A DNA stretch of 48,816 bases from Flavobacterium sp. (GTDB lineage Bacteria > Bacteroidota > Bacteroidia > Flavobacteriales > Flavobacteriaceae). The stretch lies in contig JASLID010000067.1 of the NCBI GenBank assembly GCA_030153045.1, positions 1-48,816 on the forward strand, in the 5' to 3' direction. The notes under the pieces are model-generated. The model did no database searches. It saw nothing but the letters and a program-made list of their open reading frames with translations, and was not told the origin of the DNA. This document shows positions 1 to 7,984 of this stretch, in pieces. Within the stretch, counting starts at the first letter, position 1. Each line of letters starts with the position of its first letter. Both the position numbers and the translations under genes were made by a program.

Positions 1-735
1 ATTCATTGGGACACCACCATCTGTCAATGTTACAACTGTATTTGGTGTTCCTGTAATAGTTAAATTAGCAGAACCTCCGGCGCATATTGTTGTTGATCCT
101 GAAATAGAAATTCCAGTTGGAGGAGAACCAATAATAACTGTTGCAAAACTTGAGTCATTTATACAAGGTGCATTTGATGTAAGAATGTAATGGAAAGTTG
201 ATGATGTTGTTGTTCCAAGTGTTAATGTGAAAGTTCCAGCAACAGCGTTAAATATTCCGCCTGCTCCAGATGATCTTACCCAAGTTCCACCAGCTTGCTC
301 ACCAGTTATTATACTGGATAGATCAATAGGCGAAGTGTTATTTTCACAAACATATAAGGTGCCATCTGCACCAGCATTTACTTGCTCAACAATTTCAATA
401 CTTGTTGTTACTGAAATACTTGGACAGCCTGGTCCAGAAGGAATAGTGTAAGTTATAGTATAAAATCCAGGAGAGCTTGAACTCGGAGTAATTGCTCCTG
501 TAGCAGGATTTATATTTAACCCAAATGTTGAAGTAAATGTTCCACCCATATAAGCATCAGTTCCCGTCAAATTTACAGCTTGTATGTTAGTGTTAGAATT
601 ACAAAATTTCGTACTTGCATAACTGATAGTTGCAGTTGGACAAACGTAATACTCATTAGATTTTTTCTCAGCAAAAGAATTTATTCCAGAAAATAAGAAA
701 ATAATGATTAAAAATGAATGTAGTGTGTTTTTCAT
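1..735 (-). CDS. Secreted Ig-like/gliding-type repeat protein, N-terminal part
   Basis: Open reading frame on the minus strand that starts with ATG at 733-735 and stays open to base 1, so at least 245 residues are present and the C-terminus lies outside the window. The product begins with a signal peptide (basic MKN start, hydrophobic IIIFLF stretch, cleavage near SFAEKK). It continues as Ser/Thr/Gly-rich beta-strand sequence with regularly spaced Cys, typical of Ig-like repeats in large flavobacterial adhesins and CHU-type gliding-motility/T9SS substrates. A C-terminal T9SS sorting domain would be expected but cannot be seen. The opposite-strand reading at 227-451 is a shadow of this gene. 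The exact family is not recognised. Confidence 0.75.
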   Translation of the reverse strand, partial: MKNTLHSFLIIIFLFSGINSFAEKKSNEYYVCPTATISYASTKFCNSNTNIQAVNLTGTDAYMGGTFTSTFGLNINPATGAITPSSSSPGFYTITYTIPSGPGCPSISVTTSIEIVEQVNAGADGTLYVCENNTSPIDLSSIITGEQAGGTWVRSSGAGGIFNAVAGTFTLTLGTTTSSTFHYILTSNAPCINDSSFATVIIGSPPTGISISGSTTICAGGSANLTITGTPNTVVTLTDGGVPMN

Positions 736-874
736 ATAATAGTTAGTTTTTATTTTTAAGATGATAAAACTACAAAAAGGTTGCGTCTTAATCTAAAAAA
801 ATATAAATATTTTCTTATACTTATTAATGTATAATTAATTATGTTATTGATATTAAATAATTTTCAAAATACCC

Positions 875-882
875 TATCTTTG
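875..882 (+). promoter_or_regulatory. -7 promoter element TATCTTTG
   Basis: Matches the Bacteroidota housekeeping -7 consensus TANNTTTG and lies 26 nt before the ATG of the 909 gene. A TTG at 847-849 could be the -33 element, but its spacing is on the long side. Confidence 0.6.
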
Positions 883-908
883 CACCTCGAAAATCCAAAT
901 ACACAAAC

Positions 909-1109
909 ATGGGACTTATTAAAATTTTTTCTGGAAAAGAAAGCATTGCCAAAAATTTACAAACTGTTATTGAAAAAGGGAATGTTACTGTTATCCAACG
1001 TGAAAACAAACAAAATTCTGGAAACGCTCCAATTATAGAATTATTTATTGAAGAAGATGATTTTATGAAAGTTCGCGATGCTATTGAGGATTTTAAAATG
1101 AATATGTAA
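909..1109 (+). CDS. Small DUF2007-like protein
   Basis: A 66-residue soluble protein with a beta-alpha-beta-type layout: MGLIKIFSG, an amphipathic helix, a central strand (NVTVIQREN), then PIIELFIEEDDF and a C-terminal helix. The strand followed by 'vE(L/V)xVxExDxxkA' spacing resembles DUF2007, a small putative signal-transducing domain common in Bacteroidota. No catalytic residues are evident and its role is unknown. It sits 38 nt upstream of the ABC-F gene on the same strand and is probably co-transcribed with it. A -7 element at 875-882 precedes it, which supports this start over the longer overlapping reading at 841. The family assignment is by pattern memory and moderate. Confidence 0.65.
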   Translation: MGLIKIFSGKESIAKNLQTVIEKGNVTVIQRENKQNSGNAPIIELFIEEDDFMKVRDAIEDFKMNM

Positions 1110-1147
1110 AATTTAGATTTTTACTGAAAACCTATTATCTTAAAGAA

Positions 1148-2782
1148 ATGATTACAGTTAACGATATTGCCGTAGAATTTGGCGGAACAACACTTTTTAG
1201 CGATGTAACTTTTGCTATAAATGAAAATGATAAAATTGCCCTTATGGGTAAAAATGGTGCAGGAAAATCTACATTATTAAAGATTATAGCTGGTGAAAGC
1301 AAACCGTCAACAGGAAGTATTTCGGCACCGAAAGAAGCCGTAATTGCTTATTTGCCTCAACATTTGCTGACTACAGATGGCGCAACAGTTATGGAAGAAA
1401 CGTCAAAAGCTTTTGGTGAAATCTTCAAAATGAAAGCCGAAATTGACGAAATCAATGATCAGTTGACCGTTCGTACCGATTACGAAAGTGATGATTATAT
1501 GAAATTAATCGAAAGAGTTTCCGACTTAAGTGAGAAATTCTACGCGATTGAAGAGATAAACTACGAAGCAGAAGTAGAAAAAATATTAATTGGATTGGGT
1601 TTTGTTCGTGAAGATTTTACACGTCAGACTTCTGAGTTTTCAGGAGGTTGGAGAATGCGAATTGAATTGGCTAAAATCCTGTTGCAAAAACCGGATTTGA
1701 TTCTTTTGGATGAGCCTACCAATCATATGGATATTGAAAGTATTCAATGGTTAGAGGACTTTTTGATTAATTCTGCCAAAGCGGTTGTAGTAATTTCACA
1801 CGATAGAGCGTTTGTCGATAATATTACCAACCGTACCATTGAAGTTACCATGGGACGTATTTACGATTACAAAGCCAAATATTCTCATTATTTAGAATTA
1901 AGAAAAGACCGTCGTGTGCACCAACAAAAAGCGTACGACGAGCAACAAAGATTTATTGCCGATAATCAGGCTTTTATTGATCGTTTTAGAGGAACGTTTT
2001 CTAAAACAGATGCGGTTCAGTCACGTGTAAAGATGTTAGAAAAACTGGTTATTGTACAAGTTGATGAAGTAGATAATTCAGCCTTAAAATTGAAATTCCC
2101 ACCTTCTGTTCGTTCCGGACAATATCCTGTTGTGGTGAAAGAGTTGTCTAAATCATACGGAGATCACGAAATTTTCAGAGATGCCAATATCGTAATCGAA
2201 AGAGGAGAAAAAGTTGCTTTCGTAGGGAAGAATGGAGAAGGAAAATCAACCATGATCAAAGCGATCATGAAAGAAATTGAAATCAATAGTGGAAGTGTTG
2301 AAATTGGTCACAATTCACAAATTGGTTATTTTGCTCAAAACCAAGCGGCTTTATTAGACGGAAACGCTACAATTTTTGAAACTATCGATGATATTGCTGT
2401 AGGCGATGTCCGTTCAAAAATTAAAGATATTTTAGGAGCATTTATGTTCCATGGTGATGATGTCACCAAAAAAGTAAAAGTGCTTTCTGGAGGTGAAAAA
2501 ACACGTTTGGCTATGATTAAATTATTATTGGAACCGGTAAACTTACTGATTCTGGATGAGCCTTCAAATCACTTGGATATGAAAACCAAAGACATCATCA
2601 AAGACGCATTGCGTGATTTTGATGGAACGTTGATTTTAGTTTCTCACGACCGTGATTTCTTAGACGGATTAGCAACTAAGGTTTTCGAATTTGGAAACAA
2701 ACGCGTAAAAGAACATTTTGAAGATATTAAAGGCTTCTTAGCGCATAAGAAAATGGACAGTATGCGTGAGATTGAGAAATAA
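1148..2782 (+). CDS. ABC-F family ATPase (ribosome-associated)
   Basis: A 544-residue protein with two tandem ABC nucleotide-binding domains and no membrane segments, which defines ABC-F. NBD1 has Walker A GKNGAGKS (residues 34-41), signature SGGWRMR (~165-171) and Walker B LILLDEPTNHMD (~184-195). NBD2 has GKNGEGKS (~360-367), LSGGEKTRLA (~446-455) and LLILDEPSNHLD (~466-477). A charged linker of about 75 residues between the domains (~245-320) corresponds to the P-site tRNA-interaction motif. The known family role is ATP-dependent action at the ribosomal E site, as translation factors (EttA, Uup, YbiT groups) or in antibiotic protection. Length and spacing look like the YbiT/Uup housekeeping group rather than a resistance type, but I cannot fix the subgroup. 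A strong terminator follows at 2806-2843. Confidence 0.92.
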   Translation: MITVNDIAVEFGGTTLFSDVTFAINENDKIALMGKNGAGKSTLLKIIAGESKPSTGSISAPKEAVIAYLPQHLLTTDGATVMEETSKAFGEIFKMKAEIDEINDQLTVRTDYESDDYMKLIERVSDLSEKFYAIEEINYEAEVEKILIGLGFVREDFTRQTSEFSGGWRMRIELAKILLQKPDLILLDEPTNHMDIESIQWLEDFLINSAKAVVVISHDRAFVDNITNRTIEVTMGRIYDYKAKYSHYLELRKDRRVHQQKAYDEQQRFIADNQAFIDRFRGTFSKTDAVQSRVKMLEKLVIVQVDEVDNSALKLKFPPSVRSGQYPVVVKELSKSYGDHEIFRDANIVIERGEKVAFVGKNGEGKSTMIKAIMKEIEINSGSVEIGHNSQIGYFAQNQAALLDGNATIFETIDDIAVGDVRSKIKDILGAFMFHGDDVTKKVKVLSGGEKTRLAMIKLLLEPVNLLILDEPSNHLDMKTKDIIKDALRDFDGTLILVSHDRDFLDGLATKVFEFGNKRVKEHFEDIKGFLAHKKMDSMREIEK

Positions 2783-2805
2783 GATTTGAGAGATACAAAA
2801 TAAGG

Positions 2806-2843
2806 AAAAAGGGGTAAAACAATTGTGTTTTATCCCTTTTTTT
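2806..2843 (+). terminator. Rho-independent terminator
   Basis: The stem GGGGTAAAAC / GTTTTATCCC, flanked by an A-tract and followed by a run of seven T, ends the ABC-F unit. Confidence 0.85.
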
Positions 2844-2969
2844 CGTGATATACTTGTAAGATTATAACTATAATGATGCTTTTAGTCGTTTAAGTTTGTA
2901 GGATAACTTGATTCTTTCTTTATAAGATTATTTATAATTAACTTTATGTGAAGTTGATGAAAGAATGTT

Positions 2970-4043
2970 ATGGAATCATTTTTTAAATCGAAAGAGGATA
3001 TTATTAAAGTAGCTAATTATCTGCCTTATCCATTTATTGTGACTGAAATTGAAACGTTTGACAGTCAATTTAAAAGCTTGTTTTTTAATCAGAATTTAAT
3101 TCAGGAATTTGGCTATACTACTCAAGATATTCCTGATGTCGATACTTGGTACGAACTGCTGTATCCTGATGAAATCTATCGAAATGAAATACGAGAAGCA
3201 TGGAATGCAAAACTGCTTGACTCTATTGAGAAAAACGAAAAAGTGGTACAGATTAAAGCCAGATTAAAGCCTAAAAATAAAGAAGAAAAGTGGTACGAAA
3301 TCAAAACATTCTTTATGGAAAATTTTTTCGTTATGGCTTTTGTAGACATTAATAATGAGGTGGCGCTTCAGGAAAAATTAACCAAAATCAATCTGAATAA
3401 CGAGCGCATGCTGTCTATTTTGGGGCACGACTTAAGAAACCCCATTGCCAATTTATCGGCTATTTCTTCCATGGTCACTCAGAATGATATCAGTAACGAT
3501 GAGTTTCGGGAAATGGTAAAGATGATTTATCAGGAATCCAACCTACTTCTTGAAATGATTGAAACCGTCTTAAACTGGACAAAATTAAATTTCAATACCG
3601 TTTCAATTGTTCCGGTACAAATAAATTATGCGGAACTGGTTCATAGCATAGTAGAATGTTACAAGAGTATGATTCAGAACAAGAATATTACTGTATCTAT
3701 TGATTTAGATGATTTTTCTACTAAAAACTGTGATGTTGAAATCGTTACGGTTATTATTAGAAATTTGCTTTCTAATGCTATAAAATTCACTCCTAATAAT
3801 GGAAAAATTTCATTTTATCACCATGATAATACCTTGATTATTGAAGATTCAGGTGTTGGTATGTCGATTGAAAAAATGAGAAGTATTGGCAATAATACAT
3901 ATCAATCAACAAATGGTACCGAAAATGAAAAAGGGATAGGCATGGGGCTACAATTGGTAAAACGTTTTGCAGATATGATTGATTGTAAAATTGATTTTGA
4001 AAGTAAATTAGGCGTTGGGACAAAAGTTCTCATTCAGTTTTAA
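2970..4043 (+). CDS. PAS-type cytoplasmic sensor histidine kinase
   Basis: A 357-residue kinase without signal peptide or membrane segments. Residues ~10-130 form a PAS-like input domain (aromatic-rich, with WYELLYPDE and a KWYEIKT strand). A HisKA dimerisation helix follows with the phospho-acceptor His153 in the H-box GHDLRNPIA. The HATPase_c domain has the N-box IIRNLLSNAIKF (Asn265, Asn269), the G1 box EDSGVGMS and the G2 box KGIGMGLQLVKRF (~321-333). The protein should autophosphorylate and pass phosphate to a response regulator, but none is encoded next to it, so it is an orphan. A TAAGTTTG element at 2891-2898 could drive it with a ~70-nt leader. The reverse-strand ORF at 3838-4023 is a shadow. 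Confidence 0.88.
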   Translation: MESFFKSKEDIIKVANYLPYPFIVTEIETFDSQFKSLFFNQNLIQEFGYTTQDIPDVDTWYELLYPDEIYRNEIREAWNAKLLDSIEKNEKVVQIKARLKPKNKEEKWYEIKTFFMENFFVMAFVDINNEVALQEKLTKINLNNERMLSILGHDLRNPIANLSAISSMVTQNDISNDEFREMVKMIYQESNLLLEMIETVLNWTKLNFNTVSIVPVQINYAELVHSIVECYKSMIQNKNITVSIDLDDFSTKNCDVEIVTVIIRNLLSNAIKFTPNNGKISFYHHDNTLIIEDSGVGMSIEKMRSIGNNTYQSTNGTENEKGIGMGLQLVKRFADMIDCKIDFESKLGVGTKVLIQF

Positions 4044-4047
4044 AACA

Positions 4048-4084
4048 AAAACCCGACTTGATGTTTATCTCGCCGGGTTTTTTT
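4048..4084. terminator. Bidirectional terminator between convergent genes
   Basis: AAACCCG and CGGGTTT arms are flanked by an A-tract and a T-tract. The site lies between the convergent kinase and VWA genes and can serve both strands. Confidence 0.75.
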
Positions 4085-4106
4085 CGTAAAACAAATCAAC
4101 CAAAAT

Positions 4107-6068
4107 TTATCTCACAGCTTCCACCAATCTTACAAATTCAGCCTTGTAGCCGTCGGTATCGTTTGACAAACCTAATCGTGCTAGTTTTTCAATTTCCTTT
4201 GATGATTTGTTTGCAACCAATTTAGAATCTCTCAATTTCAATCCGAACCAAGCTACTGAAGAACTGAATTTGAAATCATCAGAACTGTTTTGAATTTGAA
4301 TGGGTTGGTTTTCAATTACCTGAACCATTTCGATGCTTTTGTCTCCATCCGGTTTTTTATATCGGAATTTGATGGTGGCCAACTCGTCATTATACTTATT
4401 TTGAAAAGCTTCTACTTTAGTATATTTTAATTCCGAAGCCTCATCAAAAAAATCACTTTTTATACCTGTTGGAATAATTTCATACAAAGCAGTTACCGTA
4501 TGATTACTTCCCAATTCACCAGCATCAATAGCATCGTTTTTGAAATCCTCCGGACGTAATTTTCTATTTTCATAGCCAATTAATCGGTACGATTTTACGT
4601 GTTTCGGATTGAATTCGATTTGAATTTTGACATCTTTTGCGATAGCAAACATAGATCCTTTGAATTCTTTTCCAAGGAAACGATTGGCTTCTTGAATATT
4701 ATCAATGTAGGCATAGTTTCCATTGCCTTTATCGGCTAAAGTTTCCAGTTTGCTGTCTTTGTAATTACCCATTCCGTAGCCCAAACAAGTTAAAAACACG
4801 CCTGATTTTCTTTTTTCTTCTATTAAAGTTTGCATGTCGCCATCTGATGACATTCCAACATTAAAATCACCATCAGTAGCTAGAATTACTCTGTTATTTC
4901 CGTTTTTAATAAAATTTTCTTCAGCAATTTTATAAGCTAATTGAATTCCAGCACCACCAGCAGTGCTACCACCCGCTTGTAATTTATCTAAAGCGTCGAT
5001 AATAGTTTGCTTGTTGCTACCTGAAGTAGGAGGTAAGACCAATCCGGCAGCTCCTGCATAAACTACAATAGCCACTTTATCTTTTTCACGAAGTTGTTGA
5101 GTTAGAATTTTCATAGATTGAATAACTAGTGGTAATCTATTATCAGAGTTCATTGAACCTGAAACGTCAACCAAGAATACTAAATTAGAAGCTGGCAAAT
5201 TATCGGTTTCAATGTTTTTTCCTTGTAAACCTATGCGAACCAGTTTGTTTTTAGTATTCCAAGGACAATCTGCATATTCAGTATTAATAGAAAACGGGTT
5301 ATTGTCTTTAGGCTGTGGATATTGGTATTTAAAGAAATTCATCATTTCTTCCACACGGACCGCATCTTTTGGAACAATTTGCCCGTTGTTGATGAAACGG
5401 CGAATGTTGGTGTAAGAAGCGTTATCGACATCGATAGAAAAAGTAGAAAGCGGAGCTGTTTTTGGACTTTCAAAAGAGTTTTCTATCAGGCTGTTATAAT
5501 CTTCGTCATTAGGACTTGGCTTTTGATTGTTGTCGTGTTGCATGTATTTTCCATCTTTTCCATCGATAGAGCTATTTCCTCTTAAAACTATCCTTGAGGA
5601 AGCTCCAACTACTCCTGAAGAATTTGTAATTTGTACACCAGAAATTTTTCCAGATAATGAAGATGATTTATTTGTTTGATCTGCATAACCAATTTCTTTT
5701 TTTGAAGTTTTTATACCAAGAGCCCTTACAACAACTTCTTGTAATTGCTGACTGTCATCTTTCATCATTACGTTGACAACATTTGATTTGCCAATAATTC
5801 TAGTTTCATTTTGCATTCCTAAGAAGCTAAAAATTAATTTTTCGCCTTCAGATGCTTTGATAGCATATTTACCGTCAAAATCAGTTTGCGTTCCTCGTTG
5901 CGTTCCTTTTACCACAACATTAACTCCTGGAAGTGGGCCAGAGGCATCTGTTACAATTCCAGTGATTGTTTTTTGCTTCGCCTGTTCGCTAGCGCTCGGG
6001 TCTTGTCCAAATATTTGACAAGTAATCAACATGATAATACTTACGGTGATTAATTTTAAGTTTTTCAT
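4107..6068 (-). CDS. VWA/YfbK-type secreted protein fused to a SusC-like N-terminus
   Basis: A 653-residue exported protein (signal peptide ~1-21, ending CQIFGQ). Residues ~33-105 are a CarboxypepD_reg-like beta-sandwich (ITGIVTDASGPLPGVNV). Residues ~108-170 match the start of a SusC/RagA TonB-receptor plug (QQLQEVVVRALGIK, LSGKISGVQI, RIVLRGNSSI), but the plug then stops. From ~205 on it is a YfbK-type protein: an N-terminal domain, then a von Willebrand A domain with a MIDAS site (VDVSGSMNS, Asp301/Ser303/Ser305; ATDGDFN at ~397-403), then a DUF3520-like C-terminal region. VWA domains bind ligands through a metal ion. There is no barrel, so it is not a receptor. It is the last gene of an ECF-sigma operon (16-nt gap to the upstream gene). 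The SusC-like start is the odd part. Confidence 0.88.
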   Translation of the reverse strand: MKNLKLITVSIIMLITCQIFGQDPSASEQAKQKTITGIVTDASGPLPGVNVVVKGTQRGTQTDFDGKYAIKASEGEKLIFSFLGMQNETRIIGKSNVVNVMMKDDSQQLQEVVVRALGIKTSKKEIGYADQTNKSSSLSGKISGVQITNSSGVVGASSRIVLRGNSSIDGKDGKYMQHDNNQKPSPNDEDYNSLIENSFESPKTAPLSTFSIDVDNASYTNIRRFINNGQIVPKDAVRVEEMMNFFKYQYPQPKDNNPFSINTEYADCPWNTKNKLVRIGLQGKNIETDNLPASNLVFLVDVSGSMNSDNRLPLVIQSMKILTQQLREKDKVAIVVYAGAAGLVLPPTSGSNKQTIIDALDKLQAGGSTAGGAGIQLAYKIAEENFIKNGNNRVILATDGDFNVGMSSDGDMQTLIEEKRKSGVFLTCLGYGMGNYKDSKLETLADKGNGNYAYIDNIQEANRFLGKEFKGSMFAIAKDVKIQIEFNPKHVKSYRLIGYENRKLRPEDFKNDAIDAGELGSNHTVTALYEIIPTGIKSDFFDEASELKYTKVEAFQNKYNDELATIKFRYKKPDGDKSIEMVQVIENQPIQIQNSSDDFKFSSSVAWFGLKLRDSKLVANKSSKEIEKLARLGLSNDTDGYKAEFVRLVEAVR

Positions 6069-6084
6069 AATATTATGGTTTTGG

Positions 6085-6459
6085 TTATTTTTTTGTTTTG
6101 ATAACGATTACTCCTTTTTTGCCTTTTACACCATAAAGCGAAATAGCATTTATAGCTTTTATTACATTTATACTTTCGATGTCATCAGGATTTATAGGTG
6201 ATTTGTTTATACTGTCATATTCAATACCATTTACAATCCAAAGAGCATTATTGTAATTAGTTGGTCTGCAGTTTAGTGTTATTTTTGTGCAACCTGAATT
6301 GCAATTAGGTTTAATAATATTTATTCCATCTATCTTTCCCGACAAACCTTGTAATGAATTAGTTTTGGATTGTTGACTATTGATTGATTTTTCTTGTCCA
6401 AGACCCACGAAACATATAAGCATAGTTGTGGCTAATGAAATACCTTTTAAGCTTTTCAT
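6085..6459 (-). CDS. Small secreted protein consisting of a TonB-receptor plug-like module
   Basis: A 124-residue protein: signal peptide (~1-22, ending GLGQ), then a single compact module (~37-124) that reads like a shortened SusC plug. Visible pieces are LQGLSGKIDGINI, then ALWIVNGIEYD (the usual 'plfvVDGvp'), then INPDDIESINVIKA and SLYGVKGKKGVIVIKTKK (the usual 'dIesIeVLKdasaaalYGsraanGVIlItTKkg'). The beta-barrel of a receptor is absent and the protein ends exactly at the plug boundary. Three Cys lie close together (~54-64: NCNSGC, LNC) and could form disulfides in the periplasm. It lies between the membrane protein gene (35-nt gap) and the VWA gene (16-nt gap) in one operon. The function is unknown; interaction with the neighbouring plug-bearing proteins is an inference. 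Confidence 0.8.
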   Translation of the reverse strand: MKSLKGISLATTMLICFVGLGQEKSINSQQSKTNSLQGLSGKIDGINIIKPNCNSGCTKITLNCRPTNYNNALWIVNGIEYDSINKSPINPDDIESINVIKAINAISLYGVKGKKGVIVIKTKK

Positions 6460-6494
6460 GAGATAAAATTTAAAATTAATTTTGAGTTTTTCGC

Positions 6495-7379
6495 CTATTT
6501 AGGCACTGCTGGTTTTTCTGTTTTTGTGGTTATAATCACGACACCTTTTTCTCCTTTTTTGCCATATTTTTCTATGGCATCCTGACCTTGCAAAATTTCA
6601 GTTTTTGTAATTTGCTGTTGGTCTAATGGCGCATAAGGACTGGTTGGATTTTTGCCAAATAATGATTCTTCCGAATAATGAACTCCATTTATGATGTACA
6701 ATGGTTCTTTTAAGTAAATCGTTTCTACATCGTCTTTATCGATTTCGGATAGTACTTTTTCGGCCGATTTTCTATTATTTGTTATTGCTTTGCCATCCAC
6801 CACAAGTAAAGGAGGATTTTTTGTCTCCTGAACCTCACTTTTAGCTTTTTTACTGTCTTCATTATCTTGTGGTGAACTGCTAACGCCCATAGCTTCAAAA
6901 ACACGACCTTTTAAAATATAGCTTGTGTTATTATTTGAAGGTGTAATAACTACTTTTTCAGCTAAAGGAGTTGGTTCTTCATTTAGCACTACGGTTTGCG
7001 CTTTAGTAATTTGGTTTTGCAATATTTCTTCGACATTAGGTTTTATGACAGACTTTTTAGTTTCATTACTTATAATGGCATTGTCATTTACTATTGGTTC
7101 AGGTGAAACAATTCTTGCGGTATCAATAATTACAACGCTATTTTGAGGAGTAACTATTTTTTTTTCCGATTTTGTAAACTGATATATGATTGTAGCAATA
7201 ATAATAACTGAAGCAGCCACCCCAAATTTTTGCCAATTGTTATTTTGTTTCTGCAGCACTTTTGTGTCAAGCTTGGCATCGACACGGGACCAAACTTTTT
7301 CCATACCCGGAAAGTCCTTGGTCTCTGCTTTTTCTGCAGCGCTTTTAAATTGTTCGTATATTTTATCTTGATTTTCCAT
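6495..7379 (-). CDS. Single-pass membrane protein with plug-like periplasmic tail; probable anti-sigma factor
   Basis: A 294-residue protein. The N-terminal ~50 residues are cytoplasmic and helical (MENQDKIYEQF, KVWSRVDAKLD), followed by one membrane helix (~52-67, VAASVIIIATIIYQF). A low-complexity periplasmic stretch comes next, then two plug-like segments: ~190-225 (PLLVVDGKAI, IDKDDVETIYLKEP) and ~227-287 (LYIINGVHYS, ITKTEILQGQDAIEKYG, KGVVIITTK). The gene starts 2 nt after the ECF sigma gene, the classic position for an anti-sigma factor. I see no zinc-type ASD motif. The inferred role is to hold the sigma factor at the membrane and sense something in the periplasm through the plug-like part. 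Whether this is a true anti-sigma factor is not proven by sequence. Confidence 0.78.
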   Translation of the reverse strand: MENQDKIYEQFKSAAEKAETKDFPGMEKVWSRVDAKLDTKVLQKQNNNWQKFGVAASVIIIATIIYQFTKSEKKIVTPQNSVVIIDTARIVSPEPIVNDNAIISNETKKSVIKPNVEEILQNQITKAQTVVLNEEPTPLAEKVVITPSNNNTSYILKGRVFEAMGVSSSPQDNEDSKKAKSEVQETKNPPLLVVDGKAITNNRKSAEKVLSEIDKDDVETIYLKEPLYIINGVHYSEESLFGKNPTSPYAPLDQQQITKTEILQGQDAIEKYGKKGEKGVVIITTKTEKPAVPK

Positions 7380-7381
7380 TT

Positions 7382-7918
7382 TTACTTTGCTTTTTGATAA
7401 TACAAGTTGTTGACTAAATCTTTTAACTTGGTTTTGGCCACATTCAATTGTGATTTTGAGGTGCCTTCAGAAATGTTGAGCATGTTTGCTATTTCCTTGT
7501 GACTGTAACCTTCAATCGCAAAGAGGTTAAAAATAGTTTTGCAGCCTTCAGGAATAAAATTGAGCAAATTGAGTAAATCTTCTTCCTCTAGTTGTGTTTC
7601 GGGTGCACTTTGTGGCTGAATTTTAAACGGATTGTCTTCCAAATACAAATTGAAATTCACATTTTTTCTCAGCTGATGCAGGCATTGATTTACTACTATT
7701 TTACGCGCCCAAGCTTCAAAAGCACCCACTTCTTTAAGTTGGTCCATTTTTGTAAAAATAGTGTAGAACGCATCGGCCAATACTTCTTCTATTTCTTCCT
7801 CTTTCTTTAGGTAGCGCTTGCAAGTGCGATACAATTTAGGAGCCATAAGCTCATACACCTCGCGTTGTGCGTCTCGGTGCATTTTTTTGCAGGCTAATAT
7901 TAAGTTTTCGTTTATCAC
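7382..7918 (-). CDS. ECF-type RNA polymerase sigma-70 factor
   Basis: A 178-residue sigma factor with only regions 2 and 4. Sigma-2 lies at ~15-90 (REVYELMAPKLYRTCKRYL, EEVLADAFYTIF, FEAWARKIVVN). Sigma-4 lies at ~110-170 and has the helix-turn-helix GYSHKEIANMLNISEGTSK. The start codon is GTG at 7916-7918; the next in-frame ATG is 12 residues in and would cut into the first helix of region 2. It is the first gene of a four-gene operon with the membrane protein, the plug mini-protein and the VWA protein, and it probably controls its own operon. No TANNTTTG element is seen upstream, consistent with an alternative promoter type. Confidence 0.9.
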   Translation of the reverse strand: MINENLILACKKMHRDAQREVYELMAPKLYRTCKRYLKKEEEIEEVLADAFYTIFTKMDQLKEVGAFEAWARKIVVNQCLHQLRKNVNFNLYLEDNPFKIQPQSAPETQLEEEDLLNLLNFIPEGCKTIFNLFAIEGYSHKEIANMLNISEGTSKSQLNVAKTKLKDLVNNLYYQKAK

Positions 7919-7984
7919 AATTGATGTCTTTATACTAAAGAGGACTATTTTTATAAAAAGGTTGGGATGGAAGTGAAATATTTT

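Noticed and set aside
841..1038. 65-residue ORF starting before the DUF2007-like gene
   Set aside because: Overlaps the better-supported 909-1109 frame and contains its promoter element.
4107..6068. TonB-dependent receptor
   Set aside because: Only the first part of the SusC-type N-terminus is present; no barrel, and the rest is a VWA protein.
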